Position numbers and translations under genes: made by a program. Source: Mikania micrantha (taxonomy: Eukaryota > Streptophyta > Magnoliopsida > Asterales > Asteraceae). From it: a stretch of DNA of 64,000 bases. Of the stretch, positions 1 through 11,970 are shown piece by piece; position 1 is the first letter of the stretch, and every line of letters starts with the position of its first letter. The DNA lies in assembly GCA_009363875.1 (NCBI GenBank), contig CM018694.1:28095415-28159414 (forward strand), in the 5' to 3' direction. Below the pieces are notes generated by a model, which was not told where the DNA came from, made no database searches, and saw nothing but the letters and a program-made list of their open reading frames with translations.

Positions 1-1652
1 TGCTGGTTCTTCACAATTCTGTAATTTCATGCTCGCAGGTAATAAACATGTCATTTTGGTGAAAAAGATAAAACAATTGAGCTCCCGGTTGGAAAAGAAC
101 AAACCCGAAGACAAAAGAAGTCAAAAGCTGGAAATTTACCTTGTCGCGCTACGCGACGACCAAAGAAAACCCTGTCGCGCTACGCGACAGGTGGAAATGA
201 CTGAAATGCCCCTCACTTAATAATGCCGGTTGACCCGAATATTTTGTCGGGTAGTGGAACCCGTCGCGCTACGCGAAGGGTTTGGAGGAACCTGTCGCGC
301 TACGCGACAGGGTTAAATTTCCAGAATTTCGAGTTTTAAACTTTGGAAACGGCTGGAGTCGGGGAGATTCGATTTTGGACGACCAGAGACGACCTAGGAG
401 GCGACAAGAGGCTAGAGAACAAGATTGGAGTCGATCTTGATCATCGGAAGCCCTAGACGAGTGATCCGAAGGGTGTAACGTGATCGGCTTACTTTGTTTC
501 TCTTGTTTCTCATGTTTTCTTACTTTAAACTTATTATGATTTCTGTTCATACAATGTTTCTTGGCTAAACATTTAGAACTATCTAGGTTGGATGATTATA
601 CATGTTTGATTTTGGTTTGATTCGGTTTTAGAACATTATGATGTGATGGATTTATGATTTAAAGACTTGGTTTTGAATATTGGATGTGTATGTGTATCTT
701 GGATTGTTAAATGATTGATATTATTTTCCTCATGTGTCTTGGTGATTGTCTGTCACATAATAGGTGCATGCTAGAATCAATTACTGTGTGTTTTTGATTA
801 GTGGATGAGTTGCTTTGGCCGAGTGATTCATAGGAATGTTTTATTATGATTTAAATGATTAAGATGTGCAACTTGCTTCAACAGCCGTGAGGTGAGAAGT
901 TGTCGATAAGTCTTGGATGTTGGATTTCTAGTTAGAGCCTTTGTGAGAAGATCTTTCTAGTATGTCTATCAAATCATGTTTATCGAGTCCAATAGGAAAA
1001 TCCAAGTTATCCCTAGCATTTAAGTGAACTGTGACTTTCGCGCCGTGAGGTAGAATGTGTGACAGTTATTTCTTTGGTGTTTTGAGATTATTGTGCTGTG
1101 AGGTAGGTAATCTAGCGGATATTTCATAAATAGTTGGATAACCTGTGAGGGAAATCCATGTGTCAGGTTGTTTAACGGCTTTTAGGATCTTTGGTTGACT
1201 ATCCTTGAGAAGGGTCGAGGGTGCTCTAATTTTCCTGTGAGTTTAGTATTTTAAGATCCCGGTATCACATTAGTTCCAATCCCCGATAGAACCTTGTCAA
1301 ACATGTATATGATTCAAGCCTAGGTAGTGCTTCTTATCTTCTCTGATTTAGTCTTTGGTTTGCTCGTCTGTTTTAGTCTATTTAAGTTATTATTAGTTTT
1401 GTTAGAAAACCCCCCTTGCTTATTATTATTTTATTTAAGTACAAAATTGTGTATAGATAAGTCCTAGAGTCTAGTTAGTACAGTCTGTAGAAGTCTGTGG
1501 GTTCGATATCCGGACTTACTTTTGTCTTGCTGCATACGGTAGGTACACTTGCCTGTCGGTAGCTTAGGTTTTAGAGAGTCTAGATTTATTACTTTGTGTC
1601 TAGTTTATAGTCGGTTTTTAGTTAGTTTTATAGCTAAGCTCCGTCGACATCA
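1..1652 (+). repeat. LTR-like sequence, unclassified retroelement
   Basis: No long reading frame is present. The stretch is AT-rich, has four short palindromes at 141-311 like those in the promoter part of element A's LTR, and several GTGAGGTAG-type words between 870 and 1150. Near 1500-1550 it has GGTTCGATATCCGGACTTAC, a kind of sequence I associate with the LTR or leader end of plant Gypsy elements, but I cannot place it in a clade. The left edge lies outside the window. The right edge is where similarity of element B to element A's protease stops, near 1652. Orientation is inferred from the palindromes preceding a T-rich, possible promoter stretch. Confidence 0.45.
141..311 (+). repeat. 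Four short palindromes with CTA centre
   Basis: Palindromes occur at 141-161, 171-191, 260-280 and 291-311. Each has arms TCGCG and CGCGA around CTA. In the second and fourth the arms extend to CCTGTCGCG and CGCGACAGG, nine perfect pairs. The outer bases differ between copies but mostly remain complementary. Element A's LTR has the same design with GTA in the centre, which suggests a shared promoter-proximal element. Confidence 0.6.
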
Positions 1653-3022
1653 TGCATTCTTTCAGAATGTGTTTAGTTACAATCAATTTACCATCAACTA
1701 GCTCTACTGTGTACTCAACCTCTAAGGGTGTTGGGGTTATGGCAAGTATCTCACTAAAATCCTTAGGTATAAAACTTTTCTCAGCTCCAGTATCAAACAA
1801 CACAGAGACATAATTATCATTTAAGAGATACGTACCAATTGCAAGGTTGGGATCCCTTCTGGCCTCCTTTTCCCCGTTCACGAAGGCTCGTCCCTTTGGA
1901 CCGTTATTGTTCCCGTTATTGTTGTTGTTTTTCAGATGTGGGCAGTCCCTCTTGAAGTGCCCTGGCTTTCCACATTCGAAGCAGCCCTTTGGTGCTTCAA
2001 GTTGTTGCTGTTGTTGTTGTGGTGGCTGTGGGGTCTTTGCTAGCAATTCACCCCTACAGTCCTTGGTGAGGTGTCCTCCTTTGCCACACCGTTGGCATCG
2101 GATAGAGTCACACCAAGGCATGATGTAAGTTGCATTTGTTGCACTTGGGGTGTTTGCCTGCATAGGCTCCAGTGTTTTGGTTGGTTGGAATAGGTGGAGT
2201 GTAAGCTTGAGGTGACCTAAACTTACGTTGTTGTGGTGGTGGCTGAAGAGTGGAATGCTTACTTAGGGTGTTATCCCATTTCCGCTTGTTATCAGCAGGT
2301 TTGGCTACAGCACCACGGGGTGGTAGCTGTCCTTGTGGGACAGCTGAATCAGTGAGATTGTGGGCTAGTCGCATGGTGATGGGGTCAGCAGAAAGCACCA
2401 TGCCCTGAATTTGAGGTGGCAGTCCCTCAATATACTTCTCTATGTGTTTGTAGGGTGGGGTTACCATTTCCGGACACAGGTGTGCCAGCTCATATGAACA
2501 AGCAGTGTATGCCTCGACCTCGGAACCAACCATCTTATGGTTCCAGAATTCCGTCTCTAGTTTCTGTACCTCTCCGTGAGGACAATATTCCCGGTTCAGC
2601 ATCCTCTTGAAATCATCCCAAGGTAGGGCGTTGGCTGCATCCAGCCCTAGGTTTTGGACATTTGCATTCCACCACGTGAGGGCAGCTCCCTTAAGGGTTC
2701 CGGCAGGGAACTTGACCCTGTCTTCGTTCCTGTAGTTGCTCATGGAAAAGGCTGACTCCGTCTTTTCCATCCAGCGTAACAGCCCGACGGCACCCTCAGC
2801 GCCGCTGAATGAGTGGGGTTTGCAATCCAGAAACATCTTGAATGTGCAGAGAGGTGGGTTAGGATTTGATCCTTGGTTCAGTGGGTTTTGATTACGGGTA
2901 GCTTCCCATGCAGCAAGTTCCTCTTCAACTCATTCGTTGATAAGGGCGTTCAATTCAGCTGGTGTCAGACTGATGTTTCCACGTCCACCCGCATTCCTGC
3001 GTCCTCCACGTCTTCCGGCCAT
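1653..3022 (-). pseudogene. gag and start of protease, element B
   Basis: Gag forms the retroelement capsid; the protease that follows would cleave the polyprotein. The start ATG is at 3022-3020, matching the MAGRRGG start in element A. The capsid region (2836 downward) has the TWWN signature of plant Gypsy Gag. Two CCHC knuckles (CQRCGKGGHLTKDC, CFECGKPGHFKRDC) follow, then the protease signature FDTGAEKSF. Breaks: an in-frame TGA at 2930-2932 where A has an arginine codon, a frameshift near 2115 between capsid and knuckles, and loss of everything after the first third of the protease. It lacks the 86-bp insertion seen in gag of A, so it serves as the intron-free comparison. Confidence 0.8.
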
Positions 3023-3298
3023 GATATTCATAGCGAGAATTAGTGTTAGTGTTTGTCTAATGACTAATGTAGTGTGTGTAGTAGGTATTGACAGAAAAGA
3101 TGTAGAGCTATCGGCTCCTTCCCGTCATGTGTAATCACATGCAGTGACGATTGTGACGTTATATCTATTAGGTGCGTAGTAAGTGCGTGTACAATCATGT
3201 ATGCAAGTATCACAATACTAAGCACTATGTGTTGTGGGGAGACTAGTGGTTATAGACTAAGTTCACTGAATTCAAACCTAATTCGCAATAACCGGAGG

Positions 3299-3309
3299 CT
3301 CTGATACCA
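3299..3309 (-). other. Primer binding site, initiator Met tRNA (element B)
   Basis: The minus strand reads TGGTATCAGAG, complementary to the 3' end of plant initiator methionine tRNA, three bases downstream of the LTR end. It marks this LTR as the 5' LTR and fixes the element's orientation. Confidence 0.8.
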
Positions 3310-3694
3310 ATCTGTCGCACCCCGAGAAATCCCGTCCCTTCCTAGGGCGCGACGCGACGGACTGTCAGGATCGCAGTCTCCGGTCACACAGTTGCAAGAC
3401 CTACATGTCTGGTTGCATACGTACATCCAATAACTTGGATAAATCAGTTTTGTAAAATCAGAGTTGCGGAAGTAAAAGTTTAGGTTGTCAAACCAACATT
3501 GTAATTATAAGTTGCGGAAGCATAAGATTAAAACAGTTTTCAAAACAACACAGAGTAATAGTTTGCGGAAGCGGTTTAAGTAATAATCATTACATAAAAA
3601 TTTAAATGTTTAAATGTTCTCAATCCTAAGACAATAAAGCTGATGCATGGGACTCCATCCTAGCATCCTATCCTCGTGTGCGTGCCTTAGTTAC

Positions 3695-4212
3695 CTGAGA
3701 AAACATGCTAGTAAAAAGGGTCAACACAATGGTTGGTGAGAGCACAGGTTTTTCATAACCAGTAAACATCCAATGTTTAAAGCAAGAGTTGTGATTTACA
3801 TATCATTACAATGCAGTATCGATTGATAGCTAGTCAATACAGTTATATTATATGCGGGTTCGTACCGAAGCTGATAGTTGTGCCTCCCGCCATGTCCATC
3901 ACAAGACAATGGCAAAGTGTTGGTCAATATTGTACCCATTCCGACCTCAAGTCGGGTTGGCCTCCCAGGCGCGATGGGTGGGGCTTGTCAGGCCCAAATA
4001 GTACTATTCAAGATTACCACGCTAGGCGCTACGCGCTATTAATGGTCCGTGGAGTATCGCGAGGACTTTTAGTTGTGATGTGGTTCACACATATACATAT
4101 AGTGATAAAGCATGTCCATACGTAAACAAAATGAGTTGTTGTTCAAAAATAGTTATAATGAAGTGTTTTCTCCCCCAAAGGTTAGGAAAGTAAAAAGGGG
4201 CCGTGAACTCAC
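3695..4212 (-). other. Predicted leader intron within LTR of B
   Basis: On the minus strand a donor ACAG|GTGAGTTCAC lies at 4212 and an acceptor TTTTCTCAG|G at 3695, giving 518 nt. Both ends are conserved at matching places in the LTRs of A and C. This is an inference from splice-site consensus and conservation between families; no transcript is available. Confidence 0.5.
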
Positions 4213-5463
4213 CTGTTAAAGCGGTTCCGGTGTGTAAGTGTTCGCGTCTGCGAATGCTAGCACATGCTAGTAAGCACCTATAACTATATAGGTGTGAGTA
4301 TGTGTTTTGTGGTGTGTTGTATCCTATACAACTCCAAGTGTCGGTGTGCTCAACCGAGTGTGTGTGTGTTGACTTGTGTTGTCTCGACGAATCGTTGGTG
4401 ACACGTTTGTTGTGTTTATGTGTCTTAATGCAAATAAGACACGAAAACGCTTTCCTATGACCACTCATGATGTTTTTCACATAAGTTATGTTTCGAAAAA
4501 TCATAACGTTTCCGTTCTTGAAAGAGTTTCCATATTAGGAAAGTTTCTATTTTTGCAAAATACAGTGATGAAATCCCATTTCATAAAATCAATACTTCTA
4601 GTATGTTTGTAAAAACGCGTTTATATACTTAAAACACATCGTTTACGCATAAATCGCCATTTATGCCGTTTTGCCCAAATAAAGTTTCCTTATTTGGAAA
4701 GTATATGTTTAAATGTCCGTTTTCAAAAATTAAAGTTTCCAATATGCTTAGAAATGATTTCTAAGCATATTCCAATACTCAAAGTTCACCAAAATATCTT
4801 AAAACATCAAAAGCCCTCTTTTGATTTACAAAAGTTTCCATTTATAGAAAGTTTATATAAAATCATGTTTTTGACCAAATCAATCACCCAAATGTGTTTC
4901 TAAACACTCCAATATACATTTGACAACATCTAGACATGTCTAACATGCCTAGATCATCACAAATCTAAGACATGCAACATAAAAGTTTCCTTTTATGGAA
5001 AGTTTACCTAAATCATCATTAAATCAACAATAACTCAACCAAACTCAAATCCAACACTTAAATCAGGAGATCTAACTCTAATAACACATCCAATCACCTC
5101 CAAATTCGTGTACTATAGCCACATGGAGTTGCATGTGTGCAAACACATTTACATGTGTCTTTTTACATCATGCATGTACGATCTAACAACTAATAGACAT
5201 GTAAAACTACCTTAGATGCTAGGATTTGAGTTGTAGCAGGTGTAACGAGTTCTGGAACGGCTGGAGATGATTCTTTTGCGTGTTGATGGCTTCCAAGGCT
5301 TCCTCTTGAAGCTCCAATGGTCCAAAGCACTCCAATGTTGTAAGAAATGACTTCAAATGTTCTTCACAGGGGTTTGGGGCCGATTTTCAGTGATTTGGGT
5401 CGAGGATTGATGAAGAAACTCGAAGAAAGTGGAAGGAAACCGAGTGGAATGAGTTTGGGGTTG

Positions 5464-5622
5464 ATTTTATAAAAATTTTGATCTGCATGGGCGTCGCGTA
5501 CCGCCGAGGCCGATTGAAATGGCCATCGCGTACCGCCGAGGAATTCGGGAGTCTCGACTCCTGCTTTGCTTCGCGTACCGCCAAACCTTGCCAAGGGTCC
5601 TTGGCGTACTGCGATGGTTCCA
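5464..5622 (-). promoter_or_regulatory. TATA box and degenerate palindromes, LTR of B
   Basis: The minus strand has TATAAAAT at 5471-5464, followed by a C-rich, TC-rich start-like stretch. Just upstream on the minus strand, between 5488 and 5622, are four decayed copies of the GCGGTACGC palindrome that is intact in A. The position just upstream of TATA suggests a promoter element. Confidence 0.45.
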
Positions 5623-6093
5623 TTTTCCTGTTTTTCGATTTCGTCGATTCGATTTCTCTCGTGTCTGATTCCCAACATTTATCCTAAACATCTAATGCAT
5701 ATTTAGCACATAATCCTATAGTAGCACATAAATTGTTTGATCACCAACGTTCGTGAGACTCGGGTGTGTGTTTCGATAATTCCCCGAATTATCTTTACTC
5801 GTTTGTGTTCGTCGCTACGAACCGTTTGCATGCTTGATTAACCACAATCAACATGTATTGCACAATTCAACAATTCCCCGAATTATTGTTTTGTGTTCGT
5901 GCTTGTGTTTGCCACACTTGGTTTCCAAAACCAATGTGCAATGTACGATTCGATAGTTTCTCGAACTATCGTTTCGCAGTTGTTTGTGTTTGAATCATCT
6001 AATTAAACATAATTAAATGAAGCGCATTCAAGTATGAATGTGAAATGTAAAGAATGTAAGAGTCGCAATTTACCTGAAATTGCCGGTGTCACA

Positions 6094-6219
6094 GTGTGTG
6101 TCTTAATGGTTTACTTGTTCTCATTGAATATTCACAATGTTATTGACGAACAAACTTGTAAATACAAACATGTGTTTACAAGTATCTTCCGTACAACCGG
6201 CTACTGTACAAATGTTACA
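6094..6219 (-). repeat. 3' LTR stub of element H
   Basis: It begins on the minus strand with TGTAACATTTGTAC at 6219, directly after the polypurine tract and the conserved 3' palindrome of H, and is cut at 6093 by element B. The same sequence (for example TTTACTTGTTCTCATTGAAT) reappears at 63940-63990 in the LTR of element L, so H and L are related. Confidence 0.6.
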
Positions 6220-7434
6220 GTCTCCCCTAACTAAGGGAATTTCGTCCCGAAATTAACTAGTTGAAGGTACTATAAAACTATGAGGGTACTTGGGCTTCAT
6301 TTGGTCTTCACGTTCCCAAGTGAACTCTGCACCACGTTTGCCTTCCCATCATACTTTTACGATCGGAATCTCGCTACGCTTAAGTTTCTTGACTCCATGT
6401 TCCATGATTTAGACTGGACGTTCAACGAATTTCATATTGTTTTGAATTTTGATGTCCTCTAATGTAATTTGAACATCATGATCAGCTAAGCACTTCTTAA
6501 GATTTGACACATGAAAAGTGTCATGAACGTTGCTCAGCTTGACCGGAATTTTGAGTTTGTAAGCTACGGGACCAATCCTTTCCAGGATCTCAAATTGTCC
6601 AACGTACCTAAGAGCAAGTTTTCCCTTCTTCTCGAATCGAACAATGCCTTTCTAGGTAGAAACCTTTAATAAGATTCGGTCACTGACTTGAAATTCAAGA
6701 GGTTTCCAACGTCGATCAGCATACTCTTTTGCTGATCCCTCGCAGCCTTAAGCCATGATTAAATGGTTGAAATCTTATCCATTGTTTCTTGAATGAGTTC
6801 AGGTCCTACAACCTGCGAGTCACCAACCTCGGTCTAGCAAACCGGTGATCGGGACTTCCTACCATACAGAATGGTGCACATTGAATGCTCGTATAATAGC
6901 TATTATTATACGAAAACTCGATTAGTGGAAGATGAGTATCCCAACTTCCACCAAAATCGATCACACAAGAACGAAGGATGTCTTCGTGTGTCTGGATAGT
7001 CCTTTCACTTTGACCATCGGTTTGGGGATGACATGCCCTGCTAAGGTTAACACGGGTTCCCAAAGCCTTTTGTAATGATTGCCAAAAGCGAGAAGTGAAA
7101 CGACTATCATGATCGGATATGATTGACTTTGATGTACCATGACACGCAATGTTTTAATTAATGTACAACGGGGACAACTTTTCCATCTTGTAATCCTCTC
7201 GGGTCGGGAGAAAATGAGCAGATTTGGCAAGTCTATCGACTATCACCCAAATCGAATCGTAACCCGCACTGTTCTCGGCAACTTGGTTATGAAATCCTTG
7301 GAAATTTGTTCCCATTTCCATTGAGGAATCTAAGGTTGTTGCAAAAGTCCTAAGGGTTTTTGATGTTCAGCCTTGAATTTTGAGCACGTCAAACACTTCC
7401 CTACATATAAGGCTATGTCTTTCTTCATCCCAGG
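6220..7434 (-). pseudogene. Integrase end and chromodomain, element H
   Basis: Reading the minus strand from 7434 down: the end of the integrase zinc region, the catalytic core (6806-7230, with recognisable YHPQTDGQSE-type sequence in altered frames), a decayed GPY/F and chromodomain region (6280-6800), then the palindrome AATTTCG-GGA-CGAAATT at 6254-6238 and polypurine tract GGGGAGAC next to the LTR. Frameshifts and stops are frequent, so it cannot be functional. The 5' continuation lies 17 kb away at 24521, because element E inserted at 7434. Confidence 0.75.
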
Positions 7435-7616
7435 TGTAACATTTGTACATTCAGTCATGCTAATCAATAACAAGAACAAAACAGTGTGCAATCAAATTCT
7501 ATGAATCAATGTGAATCCTATGAACTTGTGTGTATGTTGTAGGGATTTAATTAGTTAGTGGTTAAGTATGTACTTATTTATTTATAGTCAGATAAGCTTG
7601 GCAAGCACACTATTTT

Positions 7617-7706
7617 AATATATCGAAATGGTAGTGGGCTGGTGGCTGATAAAGCAGGTAGCCTGACTCTATGTATGCCCTATACATAAACTATGTTCGA
7701 TATATA
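7617..7706 (+). other. Hairpin module copy 1 (U3 of E)
   Basis: Arms ATATATCGAA and TTCGATATAT pair perfectly over ten bases. The interior has the conserved words GTGGGCTGGTGGCTG and TATGCCCTATA. It lies near the start of the LTR, unlike the other copies, which are in leaders or introns. Confidence 0.5.
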
Positions 7707-8120
7707 TTAGGATAGTGTTAGTGCGTAGTGTTATGACGAATAATAGAATAGATAAAACATTTAAACAAAATCGTAATGCATGAGCGAGACTCAGTATCAT
7801 TATTGGTGACGATCCATAAAGATATCAATGTTGAACTTATCGTTACGAGTAAACTTTAATAAATACATGAAATAACCAAAAACATATATAATTATGGGTA
7901 TACACGTAAATATATTCGTTAATGGTTTAAAACAGACGAATATTCTAGAATGCGTAAAATATTATATTTTTATGTTTTACAATTTTGAAACTCGTCAAAA
8001 ACAACTAAAAAGTCTAAGATAAAACTATTTTAGATAAAAACGTAACATTTACATTGAATTCATAAAGATACGCGTCAACGCGAAGCTGAACGAACTCAAA
8101 CACGCATGTAACTTCTTAGG

Positions 8121-8129
8121 GTATAAGAG
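8121..8129 (+). promoter_or_regulatory. TATA-like box in LTR of E
   Basis: GTATAAGAG precedes a CT-rich stretch at about the distance expected for a plant transcription start. Identification is by motif only. Confidence 0.35.
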
Positions 8130-8489
8130 CCTTCAAAACCTTCATTCAATGCTCCCAACTACCAGCTCTAAGCTCCTTCTCTCTCTAAAATTTCCGTCAC
8201 TCTCTCTCTCTCTACCCTCTCTCTCTCTAAAAATCCACTTAAGATCTTACTCATTTCTTCACCGAATCACAAGGAAGTACAACGGATCGGAGCTGAACAC
8301 GTCTCTATCGAAGCAGGTTTGGATTGAAACTTTCTGGTTTTAGGGTTTGTATATAACCGGAACAATAAAACTCAAAAAACTGATGTTAGTCACCGCCAAA
8401 CCCAAGCATCAGCTTCGAAACTAAGTGAGAAACCCTTGGATAGTCTTGTTTTGAGTTTATAGGAGCTGCCATGTTCGATGGTGAGGACT

Positions 8490-9300
8490 GGAAGTAGTAT
8501 CGATGGAAGAAACTTCAGAGGATGTTAATATCGACGTAAGAACAAAGATTGTGATCTTCTGTCGACATTAATAAGTTCGACAGACATTCCAGGAGCTAAG
8601 TTCTCGTGGATACTGTTAATATCGACGGTTCCATAGGACTAAGGGCAGGTCTCCATCGATTTTAATAACTTCGGAAGGCTGAGGATCAAAGTTAACATCC
8701 CATCCATACTAACAGTATCGATGGGTCCACCTTAAGCCAACTTGAACTTCCCATCTACTCTACTAACTTTGATGACCTATTAACAGTCTCACACCATCGA
8801 CACTCCATAAATTAGGATTATTCAAGAAATATGAACATAATTACCATCGATAATAACCGTTAAAGAAGCCATAGTATTGATAATAACAACCCATCGATAT
8901 TGATAGTATCGATGGGCGTGTTATTCAAAACTGATTGAACCTTGACACGATTATAACTATTTTTTATGATCTAAAAACCCACCTAAATTGATCAATACTA
9001 AGTCTTTTATGGAGACCAAGTGAAATGGGTCGAGGTTGGGGTAACAATGATAGGATCGAAGGTCGCATGGTCGATACTAAGGAAGCCATCGACGCTAACA
9101 GTATCGATGGCCACCTTTTTCAGCTCATGACTTCACTACTTCGATGATCTCAAACCCAACATTGACCTTAGACTCTAAACACTAGTCAGTGATCCAGTTC
9201 AAGTGAGGTAATACGCAAAAATATAAACATTTATGTGTCAAGGATGTCTAGTATTGATCACAAATATCATGGTCGGTGTTACACTATCGATGGGCTTCTT
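8490..9300 (+). repeat. Array of ATCGAT palindromes in LTR of E
   Basis: Variants of CCATCGA and TCGATGG recur about a dozen times. Two form clean inverted repeats: CCCATCGATA/TATCGATGGG at 8890-8916 (ten pairs, 7-nt centre) and GCCATCGA/TCGATGGC at 9085-9111. Words such as TTAATA and CTAACAGTA often fill the centres. The array is downstream of the TATA-like box, so it would be in the transcript. Confidence 0.5.
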
Positions 9301-10876
9301 TTGGAGATAACTGAGATGGGAATCTATAATAATAACTTAACTAAGGATCTTAAATCATTAAAGAAACTCAAGATCATTCACCAACAAAGTAATAAAGGTC
9401 AAAATATCAAGTCTATATGACGATTAAGAATACAAATAACCTTCTTACGGGTTGTATGGTATGAATGATTTTTCATAGCTTGATAGTTTTAATTAGACAA
9501 ATGTTATTTGCTTAACTTGGCTTTCAAATATCATAACAAGTAACATGTAAGGAAACAAGTAACCAATTCAAACAACATCAATGAATCTTATATATGTATA
9601 TGTATGATTACAATGATAATAATTATTTAGAGGTCTTGTCGAGTTGCTACTTGTATGGGACTGAGTATACTGCTGTCAAGTGAGAACATAGCCCCCTATT
9701 TTACTGTTTTACAACTGTTTTGGGTGAAACATGTGATCAAATGCTTTCAATTTACTATATTATTAGATAAGATTTATAAAACTCTTTCACAGTAATAGGT
9801 TTTATAAACTATTAAACTTATAAACTTTGGAGTTTCAAAAAGTGCATTTTTAGTTAAACCTTTATATTCAAGCAAGATACTCAACCATTGGATCTAATCA
9901 AGGTATTCAATCAATGTATTCAACCAAGAAGTCAATGTTCAAACCTTTTATATCATTTAAACATTTTGATGGTTTAAATCTCATAAATTGTAGTCATGGT
10001 GTTCATCATTGTAAACAAACTTATACACATCAAGACACATTCATTCATTCTTAATCTTAATCTTATAACGCTGGTACTGGGTGATCACAACAAGGGAAAG
10101 CATGACACATTTGGTTACGGCAAGGCTGTGGTTAGCGTTTTAAATTAGTTTTAAAAACTAACTGCAGATTGGATGCGTTAAGGCAATATGGATTTGATGC
10201 TAATTAAGTTTACCAGTATTGGTCATATTGGCCGGGTTACGTCAACACGAAGTTGTTGTTGAATATATTCAACAGTACAGCTCATGTTGAATGCTTTGTG
10301 CTGACTACTGATCGAACTCCAAATGTAATTTGGGACTTGATCATTAGTTGGCATTTGTTTAGAGGACAGTCATTGATTGCCTGCACTTGTTCTTCTTACT
10401 TGATGATAGTTTGTGTTACAATTATCCATGATACATGTTTCCTATGTTTTATTCATATTGTTTAAAATCACAGCTTTAGATTTCAAATGTTAAACTTATT
10501 GTTCTCACCAACTACTTGCAGTTTACAGTTACTTTTCATATGTTTCAGGCAATTAGGGTCAGGACATTACAAGAAAAACTAAGCCGACCATAGTTAAGAT
10601 AGAACAAGATCAAGAAACAAGCTAGGATGGAATAGAAACCCACTTAATACTTGTTGTTTAATTATCTTGTTTGTTCTTATTTTGTAAACATTATTTTTGA
10701 GGTTGGTTAGTTGTCATTCTTTTGGTAGATGGTTAGAAAGCTTGTAATCAAACAACATTTAACATTATGAAACTTAGTAATGCATTGGGGTTGTTCTTTT
10801 AATACTTGTGCATGATTCAACCATTGATCGTCACCGCGCTGGGGATTCCGCATGCGGCGTAGGGGGTATGACAGGT

Positions 10877-10887
10877 TGGTATCAGAG
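10877..10887 (+). other. Primer binding site, initiator Met tRNA (element E)
   Basis: TGGTATCAGAG lies three bases after the LTR end. It fixes the plus orientation of E. Confidence 0.75.
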
Positions 10888-11466
10888 ACAAAGTTGTGGA
10901 CAAGCAGGAAAAACCCAATAAATATTGGCCTAGACTATAACCTAAACTACCCCATATGACTAAGCGTTATAGGCTTGAGGATTCTTAGGATCTAAGTAAA
11001 CTTGAGTTAGCATTAAGTCTGCATTAAGATTGGATGATCTTAGTGACAAAATTTGTCTAAAGTAAGGAATTTGGATTCGGGATTCTCTAATCTTATATAC
11101 CGAACTAAATTCCTCAATGAGTATTCATCAAAGAATTTCAGAGGCAAAGAACTATATTCTTAGTATCTCTGATCTGAAATTCTCAATGTGTTAACATATT
11201 TAGAACTTCATAAGTAGGAATGTGTGTTATCAGTATTCTTAGTTTGGGGTTCTCATCAGGAAATCATAATGCTCAACACTGTAAGTGTTGGGAGTATTGA
11301 ATGAATATTCCAGGACACATAAACATGTAAACTTAGAATCTTGATTTCAAGTAAATCAAAAGTATGGTTTTCACAATCATAATCATAGTCATAGTTCAAG
11401 AAAACAACCATGAAAAATCCTGGGTTGGGATTCTAACTTCAAATACAAAAGACGACCTAATTCTAA

Positions 11467-11540
11467 CATACTGAAGTGGTGGTGGGCTGGCAGCTAGCTT
11501 GACCCTACATATGCCATATATATAAACTAAATTCAGTATG
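11467..11540 (+). other. Hairpin module copy 2 (leader of E)
   Basis: Arms CATACTGAA (11467-11475) and TTCAGTATG (11532-11540) pair perfectly. The interior reads GGTGGTGGGCTGGCAGCT and then CTTGACCCTACATATGCC. Confidence 0.6.
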
Positions 11541-11970
11541 ATAGGGGAATCTGGTGTGACTATTTGAAGTGAAGATCTGGTAGAAACCAGAATCATTAGA
11601 ACATTATTCAACCATTTGTGTGAATCAACCATATGAGATACAACTATTGTGTGAATCAACCTTACATTAACCAACCATTGTGTGAAACAATCTTACGTGA
11701 ATCAATCATGTGTGAAACCTTTATGTGCCAATCTTATGTGAGAACATGTTTAGATCTAGTGTAGATCACACATACTTGGTTAACATGACAAGTGTAGAGC
11801 ATACGTGTCGACATATCTCTACATGTTAACAGTGTTAGTACATGCCCACATAAGTTCAATCATAATTCAACCATAGTTTAGTTGATCAAGATCATTTGAA
11901 ATCTTTATCAATGGGATATACATGTTAATTAGTACGATCCTATTGCCAAATGCTAACAAGGGCACAATCA

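Larger units (their letters stand above)
1653..6093 (-). mobile_element. Element B: truncated chromovirus, 5' half
   Basis: On the minus strand the order is LTR, primer site, leader, gag, protease start, and then an abrupt end near 1652 where similarity to element A stops. It belongs to the same family as element A: the LTR ends, leader and Gag proteins align closely. RT, RNase H, integrase and the 3' LTR are missing. It sits in the LTR of element H, whose sequence resumes at 6094. No target duplication can be tested because one end is lost. Confidence 0.8.
3313..6093 (-). repeat. 5' LTR of element B (2781 bp)
   Basis: It runs TGTGACACC...GTGCGACA on the minus strand and aligns along its length with both LTRs of element A, though clearly diverged. 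The small reading frames inside it (for example around 4085-4504 and 5364-5691) have no family resemblance. Inside lie a TATA-like box, degenerate promoter palindromes, a predicted intron and three GCGGAAG repeats near the U5 end (3463, 3501, 3553). Confidence 0.8.
7435..10873 (+). repeat. 5' LTR of element E (about 3.4 kb)
   Basis: It starts TGTAACATTTGTACATTC directly after the target duplication and ends GTATGACA directly before the primer site. It holds one hairpin module near its start (7617-7706), a TATA-like box at 8121, CT-rich runs at 8170-8235, an array of ATCGAT palindromes at 8490-9300 and an acceptor-like TATGTTTCAG at 10540-10550. The left edge rests on the duplication and the TG start, as no second full LTR is available for alignment. 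Confidence 0.6.

Noticed and set aside
141..311. CRISPR-like array of regularly repeated palindromes
   Set aside because: Only four units, uneven spacing, plant retroelement context, and the units are palindromes with changing outer bases, not constant repeats with spacers.
4085..4504. 139-codon minus-strand frame in B's LTR
   Set aside because: It lies across the predicted splice donor and exon of the LTR, has no family resemblance and is not kept in A or C.
8149..8343. 64-codon serine/leucine-rich plus-strand frame
   Set aside because: It is the CT-rich microsatellite (TCTCTC) after the TATA-like box of E, read as codons.
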